This document shows positions 55,137-64,000 of a stretch of 64,000 nucleotides of DNA, in pieces. Position 1 is the first letter of the stretch; each line of letters starts with the position of its first letter. The notes beneath the pieces were generated by a model. It was not told the origin of the DNA. It saw only the letters and a list, made by a program, of their open reading frames with translations, and made no database searches. The position numbers and the translations under genes were made by a program. Origin of the DNA: Hippopus hippopus (taxonomy: Eukaryota; Mollusca; Bivalvia; Cardiida; Cardiidae); assembly GCA_946811185.2 (NCBI GenBank), contig OX328106.1, forward strand, positions 47,008,311 to 47,072,310, written 5' to 3'.

Positions 55137-56978
55137 ATGGACCATTTGTGTCAATCAGTGTGTGAGGAAAAAATGGACAACTCTTTACAGAGTGAGAACT
55201 TTACATTACAGTACAGGTGTGGAACATGTTTGATAAAATTTGAAACTGTTTGCAAGTTGCATTGCCACCTAAAGACTCATGTAGATAGCGTCTCATATTA
55301 TTTTGAGTATTTGACAAAGACAGCATACCCTAGATATGATAATAAAAACAGTGGGACACAAACACTTGCTCTAGAGTTATTAATGGAAGATTTATTTGAA
55401 AATGCTGTAACAAGAGACAAAACAGAAAGTAAGCTTTTCAAAAAGAAGATAAATGTTCACAAGAAAAAACCTGAGATAAGTGTTCATAGGAGAAAACATG
55501 GAAAAAATCAAATAGAAAACAAAGAGAAGGTCCAAGAGATGGAGAAGGAAGTGGATGGAAGTAAGGCTCTATTACCCTTTGAATATAGCATAGATTCAAA
55601 AGACAAATTTCAGGATGGTCATGCTGAACACATTTCCAGAGGACTGGAAGAAGGAATAAACCAGCCAGGAAACACAAGTAATGATTTAAAAGGTTTAGAT
55701 ACGAATTCTGAAGGTGCACCAAGGCAGATTGAAATTACTAATGATTTGATTGAAGCCAAAGAGGAAAGTATTGATTTTGGAGATGATGACACAGATTCAC
55801 GCCTTGTGTTTGAAGAAAACGCTACAACTGAAATGATCTGTGAGGATCGTGGGAAGGTTGACCAAAAATATGTGGAAGAATTACAAATTGCTACTGAGGA
55901 TATGGGGGTTAATATAAATGATACAGAGAATACCTACAAAGAAGTGTCTTTAACTGCTGATCATGAAGCTACCATAAATAAGAAAATAAAAAAGAGAAAG
56001 AGGAGAGAATATTCCAAAAGAGCAATAGCTTGTGAGAATGAAATTTCTGAGAAAAATGGTTTGAAATTAGAATGTTCTAAAACCTTACAGGTGAAAAAAT
56101 TTGTGTGTTTGAGATGTAACCAAAAGTTTCCTAAAGCAAAGGACCTCATAACTCACAAGAAACAAGTACACCCTCGTGTATGGAAGTGTGAGCCATGCCG
56201 TGTTTCATTTCTCAATTATAAAGATTTAACTGATCATAGAACAAGTATTCACAATAATAACATATACAAATGTAACACATGTGATGCAATACTTTGTAAT
56301 CCATTGTCATGGAAACGTCACACAGTAATGTTGCACCACGAGAGTACCACCTATGAAAACAGTTGTAAGGAATGCAGAAAGTTGTTTGTGAGTTTTAAAC
56401 AATTAGAACGGCATAAAAAAGAGGTTCACGAACGTTCCTATACTTACATTTGTGAAATATGCGGCTTCTCTACCTTTCTTAGACATTGTTTTCTTGATCA
56501 TAGGAGGAAAATGCATGGTGGCAAGATTTACACTTGTCAACAATGTCCATTTAAAACCTTAAAACTTCATACATTTAAGAGGCATAATTACTTGGAGCAT
56601 GCTGGGGAGGACACAGTTAAAGTAAAAGTCTGTCAAATATGTGGTATAACATGCCGTGGTGCAAGTGTTTTAAACAGACACATGCTAGTCCATACTGGTG
56701 AAGCACGCTATAAATGTGAAGTTTGTGGCACTAAATTTAAACAAGGGTCTACATTGCAAAGACATATGGACATGCATGCACAGAGGAAACAATTTAAGTG
56801 TCCTTACTGTTTCAAGGAGTTTATACAGAAAAGTAACTGTACTGCACATATAAGACAGCATACCGGTGAAAAACCCTATACATGTGATGTTTGTGATGAA
56901 TCATTTACGCATAATGTCAGCCGTAAAAATCACATGTTGAAAAAACATAACATAAAAATTGGCATGTCAAAGCAATAG
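55137..56978 (+). CDS. C2H2 zinc-finger protein, 11 fingers
   Basis: This is probably a nuclear DNA-binding transcription factor of the C2H2 class. The frame encodes 613 residues. One finger lies near the N terminus (C28, C31, H44, H48). An acidic, Lys/Glu-rich linker follows, with a basic nuclear-localisation-like stretch KKIKKRKRREYSKR at ~282-295. Ten fingers then run in tandem from residue ~322 to ~604. Finger spacing is C-x2-C-x12-H-x3-5-H. Only the last linkers approach TGEKP (HTGEKPYTC; HTGEARYKC), so the array is less regular than KRAB-type proteins. No KRAB, BTB or SCAN domain is seen. The start is set by the first in-frame ATG, directly after a splice acceptor, so the 5' UTR is split. 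The closest named family is unknown to me. Confidence 0.9.
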   Translation: MDHLCQSVCEEKMDNSLQSENFTLQYRCGTCLIKFETVCKLHCHLKTHVDSVSYYFEYLTKTAYPRYDNKNSGTQTLALELLMEDLFENAVTRDKTESKLFKKKINVHKKKPEISVHRRKHGKNQIENKEKVQEMEKEVDGSKALLPFEYSIDSKDKFQDGHAEHISRGLEEGINQPGNTSNDLKGLDTNSEGAPRQIEITNDLIEAKEESIDFGDDDTDSRLVFEENATTEMICEDRGKVDQKYVEELQIATEDMGVNINDTENTYKEVSLTADHEATINKKIKKRKRREYSKRAIACENEISEKNGLKLECSKTLQVKKFVCLRCNQKFPKAKDLITHKKQVHPRVWKCEPCRVSFLNYKDLTDHRTSIHNNNIYKCNTCDAILCNPLSWKRHTVMLHHESTTYENSCKECRKLFVSFKQLERHKKEVHERSYTYICEICGFSTFLRHCFLDHRRKMHGGKIYTCQQCPFKTLKLHTFKRHNYLEHAGEDTVKVKVCQICGITCRGASVLNRHMLVHTGEARYKCEVCGTKFKQGSTLQRHMDMHAQRKQFKCPYCFKEFIQKSNCTAHIRQHTGEKPYTCDVCDESFTHNVSRKNHMLKKHNIKIGMSKQ

Positions 56979-56984
56979 AATAAA
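56979..56984 (+). terminator. Possible poly(A) signal
   Basis: AATAAA begins on the base after the TAG stop codon. Use of it would leave a 3' UTR of only ~20-30 nt, so a later signal may be used instead. Confidence 0.35.
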
Positions 56985-57115
56985 AGAAAAAAAGCAAGTA
57001 ATTAATGCTAAAGCAGACTCATCTATAGTATGCTTCTTTGCATTATTACTTTCTGACAGTGGTCGATATTACAGGGAGTTGTTTTCAGCTCCATCTGCAG
57101 AAGAGCAGGGAGCTT

Positions 57116-57250
57116 ATGTAGGGGTGTAACGATACATCGGACTATCGATGGATCGCGATGGTGAGCGTGTCGATGCTACTGCATCGATTGTTATGTTGAA
57201 AATCGATAACTATCGCCGATAGTTACCTCAAATATCGATAGTTTCGATAG
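57116..57250. repeat. hAT-like transposon end or ATCGAT-rich repeat
   Basis: GGGGTGTAACGATACATCG resembles the TAGGGGTGTAACG end of some hAT elements (by memory). It is followed by several CGATA/TATCG inverted motifs. The opposite end was not found. Confidence 0.4.
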
Positions 57251-59459
57251 TTTCACTGACAAGAAAGAGAGGGAAAATACTGCAATTCGCTAATGTATTC
57301 GGACGCCCTAAAAGTTCGGACACGTTTAATTATTTACAAAAATAATTTATTTTTTAATTCTTTCTCTGAACACTTCCAAAAGCAAGTTTTCCTAAATATT
57401 CGGACATTCCGTAAAGTTAATTTCCCAAAATATTTCACGGGTAATTTTTTGGAATATGTTTTCAATAATGATCGGCTGCATAATATTCATTTCTGCATAG
57501 CAATGTTCATCGTTACGAAAACGAATCCTTCGAGAGCTGATTAACTCAGCGGTAATTTTAAGTCCTGAAATTAGACCAAAATAATTGCAACACTAAGGGT
57601 GTTTTTGTTAAAAACTTCTCACCAAAGCGAAAAGTGTGGATTTAGATCAAAGATCAGACCAAACAGTCTGCCTACAGTCTAATCTTAATCTACACAGGCC
57701 GCCAAAACCATAACCATGCGTGTTGTCCCTCCATAAGCAATAAATAAATCTACTATGAAAAATGAATACTAAACCTCGTTCTTTCTTTTCTTTATTTATC
57801 AGTAATCCATTTCGAATGCATTCCTTTTATTTCGGCTGCAAGGTTAATTTTCAGAAAACAGCCGCACATTTTTATGCCGACTACACAAAACGTGACACGA
57901 CTGGCGTGTTCTTGAAACAGCTATATTACTAAATGCAAAAAGGCTTTATCAGCTGGTGTACATGTAAATCGTGCATGAAATAGGCTTATTGCATGGTCAC
58001 TTTGAATTGATTGGAGGTCGACCTGCAGCCAGATATAAGTTTCTTCGAGCAGACCAGTTTAAAGGGCAAATCAACAAGTTTCAGATATGGTTAATTTTTA
58101 AATTAAACAGGTGCGTTACAACTCAGTCGCTTCGAATGATTTGCGTGCTACGTCATACCCCTTATCCAAATTTTACTGCAAACATTTGTGTACCCACGAC
58201 AGGCCGACAGGCATCTTGTAGACAGATGGCTTTTAATATAGATCTACATCATGGTCGTTCTGATTTACTCTGCTGATGGCAAGATGGCGATTTTCAAAGT
58301 TGGCGGATGGTGTAGATAGACATCAGACTAAACAGAACACGCTGTTTGATCTTGGATCTATACCATCCACTTCTGTACTATGACTTAACTCGTATTAGAA
58401 AGCTACTCCTTTCTCGGCCTAAAAAAGGTAAGATATTGTTTAACAGTGTTCCCACTCGCGCAAGTTATTGCGTAAAACACGTTTCAAATTCTGGCTACAC
58501 CCGAGACTTCGCGTAAGAAAATGCATGGACAAAAAAGGCCATTATACGCTTTCTTGTGAAAAATGACAGGTTACTTGTTACCCTCATTGACAATCTTTTT
58601 GTCAAATCATGTGGAAATACCTAGCCAGAAATTAACAGACATGAAAAACTGATCGGAGTGAAAAACACGGAAACCCATGACACAACAAAATGTCTCTTTG
58701 ACATTGTCCGATCAGAGTCACTTCAGATCGTCTTTTCAGCTTTTTAATGACTATAAGCAGTAAATTTATACAAATATCTTAAAATAAAACACTTTTTGGA
58801 TACACATACAACAAGGTAAAACCTATTATTTCGGCCACCCCCTTTTTTTCAGAATGATAATTTCCTAAAGATTTGGAGACTATACAAAAATAATTATTTT
58901 TTCTGTCTGAATATATTGGCCAATTATGGGTAAAATTAGATAAATTCTATCAACTCAAAAAAACCTTAAGGGCTCACATTTACAAGGTGATTTCTTTAAA
59001 AGTTTAAAGTTGCTTTATAATTACTTTTTATTTGGTGTGTTTATGAACCATCAGCATTTGTCAGCATTTTGTGCTTTGCATGCTGTTGTATATCAATCAG
59101 ACTTAAAAGTTGACTTCTTCAAAAGTTCAGAGTAATTAGGTATGTTAAATTGTTTGTGAGCCATCTGCATTTAGAAAAAATTGTCATTGAAATTTATTAA
59201 GCATCTTGCATTTAACTCTATTTTCCCCTTTATTTTTGCTATTCAAAACTATACTCAAGTAGAATTTAAACTACTCGGAGAAAGTATTAGTCTAAAACAT
59301 GGTTTCAAGATATAATTTGGTGAAATTCATCTCTTGCAATTCATCCAATAGTATTGCAATAGTAACAGGCAATAGCAATACTATTGCAATAGTATTTTTT
59401 CCAATGTCAGTACTATCGCAATAGTAGATTTTGGCCTCAATAGTCAACCCTAAGCTTAT
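57251..59459. other. Unassigned; two T4 palindromes
   Basis: T4 copies are at 57630-57710 and 58309-58372. Frames of 83 and 101 codons (57293, 57971) have no known motif. AAGATGGCG and GGCGG occur near 58281-58305. No exon with paired splice sites was found. Confidence 0.35.
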
Positions 59460-60210
59460 GTTATGGACCTGAGTTGGTCATGTGTCAGTGTGAGCATGCT
59501 TCTGTGCATGTGTTCACTTTTATCTCGAACATTTTCTCTGAAACCACTGAATCAACTTTAACCAAACTTCACAAAAATGATCCTGCTACATAAAAATGAT
59601 CCTGCAACAGGTATCTTCAGAATTTGTACAAAGAATTGAATTTTGGTAAAAATTCTGGTTGTCATGGCAGCAAACCTGAAAAAATAGAAAATCTTTTGAC
59701 CCCAATTTTGACCCTGGGGCTATAACTTGAACACTCTTGGTGGAGGTCTATTAGGTAAAGCTGCAAACAAAATTTGGAAGCCCTAAGCCTTATGGTTGGG
59801 AACAAGATAATTTTTAAAGTTTTCACCATATATATAAGCAAACATAAAACTTGTGACCCCTGGGATGGAGGCATCTTTGACTCTGGGGCTATCATTTAAA
59901 AAAATCTTTGTAGCGGGCCATTAGATGAAGCTACATGCCAAATTTGGTAGCATTTATAGGCCACATGGTTTTGGACTAGAAGACTTTTAAAGATTTTCAA
60001 TATTTTTCAGTTATGTTGCCATTGCAACCAGAGTTTTGAAAGGAAAGAAATTATCAGTGAAGGTGAGTCAAAATTGGATGGGTAGTTCTCGAGAGGAAGA
60101 TGCTTCATTGACATAAAATTGACACATGGATGGACAGATGCATAGAGGCACAACAGACACATGGCAATGACATAAGTTCGCTGGCCTTTGGCCAGTGGAG
60201 CTAAAAACTG
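59460..60210. mobile_element. C1-related element
   Basis: Ends CTGGCCTTTGGCCAGTGGAGCTAAAA. The body repeats GACCCC...TTTTGACCCTGGGGCTAT and the AAGCTGCA...CAAATTTGG motif at ~140-180 bp. Confidence 0.55.
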
Positions 60211-60224
60211 AAATTTGCATTTAG

Positions 60225-60540
60225 ATTGATAGATTGATTGTACACAATTTCAACATTATTTTAGTTATATCACGGCAACCAGTGCACCTATCCATGCTTT
60301 CCTGAAGTTCCTTTTAGTAGTACATACATCGCACAATATTCTTCCTAAGCCACTAGCTGCTTTCCCTTATAACCAATTATTGTCGAAACAATAATCACCA
60401 GCAAGAGAGGAATGAATCCTGTTGCAATGACTATCATCAATAGTTGAAAAGAAATTGGTGGAGCTAGGGAGTCAAACCAGCGACCCGCTGGTCTCAAGTC
60501 CTGTGGGCTACCGACTTTACTACCATGGCTAGGCGATTTG
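60225..60540 (-). mobile_element. S1 SINE, full length
   Basis: Minus strand: head with B-box-like GGTTTGACTCCC, GATAGTCATTGCAACAGG, AAGCAGCTAGTGGCTTAGGA, then GATATAACTAAAATAATG and an ATCAATCT tail. Confidence 0.78.
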
Positions 60541-60551
60541 CCTTTGGAAGG

Positions 60552-60740
60552 CTTGTAAATATTTTAGGGAAAGGAGAAAATGCTGGTTACCGACATCTTC
60601 TCCTTTTCTGACCGTGTTTTTAAAGGCCTTATTCCTCATGGTCATTTAAACCCGGGATTGTTGGGCAAAATTTGAGACTTGTCCAAATTGAAAGTATTTG
60701 CAGATAGCAAATTAAATGTTGCCCAAATTATGAGAATTGC
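60552..60740 (-). mobile_element. T1 fragments
   Basis: A right half (60552-60665) is fused to a left half of another copy (60666-60740). Confidence 0.6.
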
Positions 60741-60793
60741 AGCAGGTGCAGGTCAAGATAAGACTGTACCGACATAGCTGCTGTAAGCTTGAC

Positions 60794-61021
60794 TTAACTC
60801 TTTACCAAACGACAAAATTTTAGACTTGTCCAAATTGAAAGCATTTGCAGACGACAAAATAAATGTGACTCAAAAATTGAAACTTGACTTTAGAAGAGTA
60901 GAAAACATTGTGGGAAAAGGAGAAAATGCTGGTTACCAGCATTTTCTCCTTTTCCCACAATGTTTTCAGAAGGCTTTTTCCTCTGGGTCGTAAAAACCAG
61001 GGATTGTTTGGTAAAGGGTGA
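60794..61021 (-). mobile_element. T1 copy, best consensus match
   Basis: TTAACTCTTTACCAAACGAC start. The 67-bp core (60900-60966) is two perfect 33-nt arms around one T. The right TTAA has changed to TGAA. Confidence 0.93.
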
Positions 61022-61082
61022 ATCATTATAGTTCAAACAAGCTATAGTCAAGCTTATATACAATGATCAAGGAAATAACAAA

Positions 61083-61330
61083 TGAGCCGTGCTCTTGCTA
61101 AAAGGGCTTAATGCATTTCTGTGATCCATGGTACCAAGCAAGCCATCACATGATCATGGATCCATTATATCCACTTATTTTACAACCAACTTAATCATGA
61201 GGTAGAATACTACTTGGACATACAGAAAATTGACCAATAGCTAAGTTTTGGCCGAGGTCAGCCTTCAGAGGTAGACCTGGGTCGATACTTTTCGCAGATG
61301 CATTAAGCCCCCTTTCACAGAGCATGACTC
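61083..61330. mobile_element. T2 MITE, complete
   Basis: TGAGCCGTGCTCTTGCTAAA and CACAGAGCATGACTCA ends; GGTACCAAGCAAGCCATCAC internal. Confidence 0.85.
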
Positions 61331-61806
61331 AAATATTTATTGCCTTTTATCTCACTTTATTACTATACTTCTGGTGTGACTTTGTTGGTACAGTATACAT
61401 GTATTCAAGTTTTCTGGATAGAAAATGCTCTGTTTTCAGTCATATTTATTTGTCTTGGTCTTGTGTTATGCTTGGATGTGTTGAATATTTAGCAAAGTTT
61501 TTATCATTATGTTTTTGTTCCAAAACGTCACCATTCCTGCCACAGAATAAACTGATATCTGGTACAGATTTTATGTCATCCTTGATTTGTCCTTCTTGTA
61601 TTACAAGACTCTCATTGTTTGATGTCTCTATGCCAATTAATTGCATTGCTCATTTATCTATAAAGGAAGTGGAGCAATACAGGGCTATTGTGGCCTTCTT
61701 GTTCAAAGATACTCATACAAAATTACTTGGAAATTGCATTAATTTTCTAAAAGTAACAGATTTGAACTGAAGGGATTAAAGCTCTTGGTTATGTTGTGGT
61801 ACTCAT
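61331..61806 (+). other. Unassigned; 148-codon frame of unknown nature
   Basis: A frame at 61324-61770 starts inside the T2 end and is Phe/Leu/Cys-rich. A CPSC and two further Cys are present but no known domain is seen. An antisense 66-codon frame overlaps. Coding status is doubtful. Confidence 0.2.
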
Positions 61807-62000
61807 AAGCCTTTTACAAAACAACCCAGTGTACTACATCATTTTAAAATATACGAAAAAGGAGAGTGGGCTGCTGAGCAGCAATAGCTGTTTTATGACT
61901 ATGGCACCTACTCTTTCAAAAACAAATGCCATCCCTTGAGCCACATTTGATTTTGTCTGTGTTCAATAAGCATAAGTCTAGAATTCTATTGTGCGTTGGT
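61807..62000 (+). mobile_element. T1 copy, decayed
   Basis: Left end CCTTTTACAAAACAACCC; CCATCCCTTGAGCCACATTT; palindrome replaced by GCTGCTGAGCAGC. Confidence 0.5.
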
Positions 62001-62118
62001 ACTGTGATGAGACAATTCTGCTGCCAACCCACAACATATTTTTTGAAACAAAGAAATTTTTAACTCATTGACCTAACATATACATATCTTGTCAGACCCC
62101 GTTTCCACAAAATATTCT

Positions 62119-62355
62119 TCATCTGAAAAAGATACCTTTAAAGAGACCTCTTCAGACTTTTTGAAGATGACAATCTGTTATTGTGCTGCAAGCCCCAGTA
62201 TTAGTCCCTGGCAGAAAAAATCAGGTAAAGGTTAAACAAAAGATGGAGCGACTTGGCAACTTTTGACCTAGTTTTAAAATTCATTTTTCTGCCTGCAACT
62301 AACACTTGGAACAATGGAACGATAGGAGATTGTCATCTTCACAATAATTTCCATA
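62119..62355. repeat. Dispersed repeat R8
   Basis: GAAGATGACAATCTGTTATT, AACAAAAGATGGAGCGACTT, GCCTGCAACTAACACTTGGA, CACAATAATTTCCATA. Confidence 0.7.
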
Positions 62356-62468
62356 TGTTAAATAATATAATTTAGATTTTAAATGCATTTTAACACGGGC
62401 ACTGTTTACTTTCAGCCGCTACTCGGCCTTAAGTTGAGCTTGATTTTGAAATCTGAAGAGTGCACTTT

Positions 62469-63535
62469 TAAACCCTGTGCCAAACAATCAAATATTTTAA
62501 CAACTCTTTGTAAAAAATGGTGTAAAAAGGAGAAAATGCTGATAATGAGTATTTGCTCTTATTGCCACTATGTTTTTTAGCTCACCTGTGCATGAAGTGT
62601 TCAAGGTGAGCTTTTGTGATCGAGCTGTGTCCGTCGTCAACATATATTTTGTGTGCACTCTGGAGGCCACATTTTCAATCAGATACTCATGAAACTTGGT
62701 CAGAATGTTTGTCTTGATAAAATCTCAGACAAGTTCGAAATTGGGTCATGCCAGGTCAAAAAGTAGGTGACTGGGATAAATCTCAGAAAAACTTGTGCAC
62801 TACAGAGGCCACATTTTCAGCCTGATACTCATGAAACCTGGTCAAAATGTTTGTCTTGATGGAATCTTGGACAAGTTTGAAATTGGGTCATGCCAGGTTT
62901 AAAAGTAGGTCACTTGGCTAAATATCATAAAAACCTTGTGTGCACTCTAGAGGCCACATTTTCAGCCTGATACTCATGACACTAGATCAAAATGTTTGTC
63001 TTGATGGAATATTGGACAAGTTTGAAATTGGGTCATGCCAGGTTTAAAAGTAGGTCACTTGGCTAAATATCATAAAAACCTTGTGTGCACTCTAGATGCC
63101 ACATTTTCAGCCTGATACTCATGAAACATGGTTAGGATATTTGTCTTGATGACATCTTGGACAAGTTTGAAATTGGGTCATGTCGGGTCAAAAAGTAGGT
63201 CACTAAGCCTAATCTTAGAAAAACCTTGTTTACATCATACAGACCTTATTTTCAGCCAGATACTCATGAAACTAGGTCAGAGTGTTTGTCTTGATGATAT
63301 CTCAGACAAGTACGAAAATGGGTCATGTCAGGTCAAAAAGTAGGTTACTTACACTCATGTGTTTTACATCATTAAAACCAGGATCTCTTCAGCTTTATCA
63401 ACCATAGATGCTTTTACTCGGGTCAGCACTTAAGGGCCAATGGCCCTTTTGTTTCTCTTTTAGAGACGAATCTCATCATTTGAGCCACAATGAATTTGTC
63501 CTCTGCAGATGCTGTTCATTTGGATGAGTTTAAAT
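62469..63535 (+). mobile_element. T1 copy split by a C1 element
   Basis: T1 left part 62469-62578; T1 right part resumes at GAATCTCATCATTTGAGCC near 63468. Confidence 0.72.
62579..63458 (+). mobile_element. C1 element with ~145-bp monomers
   Basis: Left end TTAGCTCACCTGTGCATGAA; right end GGGCCAATGGCCCTTTTG. The marker GTCTTGAT recurs at 62711, 62853, 62999, 63143 and 63288 (142-146 bp). Confidence 0.8.
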
Positions 63536-63557
63536 TGATTGATTGCTTGTATGGTCT

Positions 63558-63809
63558 TTAACCCTTTACCACACAATGACGCCTTTTGACACCCCTAAAA
63601 AAGAGGCCTTTTGAAAACATTGTGGGAAAAGGAGAAAATGCTGGTAACCAGCATTTTCTCCTTTTCCTACAATGTTTTCTACCTTTTCAAAAACAAATTT
63701 ACTACCCTATCAAAGAAAAGTTGCGTCATTTGAGCCACTATGAAATTGTCGTCTGCAAATGCTTTCAATTTGGATAGGTCTTAAATTTTGCCGTGTGGTA
63801 AAGGGTCAA
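63558..63809 (+). mobile_element. T1 copy with internal duplication
   Basis: TTAACCCTTTACCACACAAT start; the CTACC...CAAA segment after the palindrome is duplicated. Confidence 0.85.
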
Positions 63810-63811
63810 TA

Positions 63812-64000
63812 CCGTGTTTGACATTATTTCTGTTATATCACTGTGGCCAGTGCACCTGTCCATGCTTTCCTGCAGTTTCTTTTACCAGTTTTCCGCAGAA
63901 TATTCTTTCCAAGCCACTGACTACTTTCTGGCATTACCATCATCGAAACAATGGTCAGCGGTGAGAGAGGAATAAATCCTGTAGCAATGACTATCATCAT
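63812..64000 (-). mobile_element. S1 SINE, cut by window end
   Basis: Minus strand: GATGATAGTCATTGC, CATTGTTTCGATGATGG, GTCAGTGGCTTGGAAAGAA, then a decayed GATATAACAGAAATAATG tail. The head lies beyond 64000. Confidence 0.75.

Noticed and set aside
60900..60966. T1 palindrome as a microRNA precursor
   Set aside because: The arms meet with a single unpaired base, leaving no loop, and the sequence is a high-copy transposon; no expression evidence.
61324..61770. 148-residue membrane-like protein
   Set aside because: It starts in a T2 repeat end, has no upstream context, and its hydrophobicity may reflect T-rich sequence.

Overview
The window is eukaryotic, gene-poor, AT-rich and dominated by repeats. 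It reads as a mollusc, most likely a heterodont bivalve. The reasons are V-SINE-like tRNA-derived SINEs with (ATCA)n tails, repeats beginning TTTTAGCTCACCTG, GC-hairpin MITEs, and animal genes with GT-AG introns. The species cannot be named from sequence alone.

Genes. I support three. (1) Minus strand, 652-14190: five phase-compatible exons encoding the N-terminal ~157 residues of a shootin-1-like coiled-coil protein; the gene continues past the left edge. (2) Minus strand, 34582-35184: a single-exon Nanos with an N-terminal NOT1-interacting-like motif, a perfect paired CCHC zinc finger and a compact promoter with TATA-like, CCAAT and octamer elements. (3) Plus strand, 55137-56978: an 11-finger C2H2 zinc-finger protein in one large 3' exon just after a splice acceptor.

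Repeats. Family names used below are mine. T1 is a ~220-235 bp element bounded by TTAA, with ends TTAA-CYCTTTACC / GGTAAAGRG-TTAA and a 67-bp near-perfect central palindrome (arms GAAAACATTGTGGGAAAAGG...). I count roughly 85 full or partial copies, about a quarter of the window. I call '+' the orientation that starts TTAACCCTTTACCACAC and has the AAAATTTTGTCG end on the right. T2 is a ~250 bp MITE with ends ATGAGCCATGCTCTG / CAGAGCATGGCTCAT. T3 is a ~265 bp MITE with ends TTGCAACACGCGAAAAG and two GC hairpins. T4 is a short palindrome around TAGATCAAGATCAGACTGC. S1 and S2 are two tRNA-headed SINE families. C1 elements have ends TTTTAGCTCACCTG / GGGCCATNNTGGCCCT and bodies made of 142-166 bp tandem monomers. 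R8 is a dispersed repeat with three copies. Five unrelated foldback-type elements (F1-F4, G1) lie between 28 and 49 kb, each with internally repetitive inverted ends; two have clean target-site duplications.

Layout. 0-14 kb is the shootin gene, its introns packed with T1, T2 and C1. 14-34 kb is nested T1/SINE/Tc1-mariner sequence with a 200-N assembly gap at 16931-17130. 34-35 kb is Nanos. 35-54 kb is repeats including the foldback cluster. 55-57 kb is the zinc-finger gene. 57-64 kb is repeats and unassigned sequence. Nothing indicates that the three genes form a functional unit. The most unusual signal is the T1 family: TTAA-directed serial nesting, plus substitutions mirrored in both arms of its palindrome.
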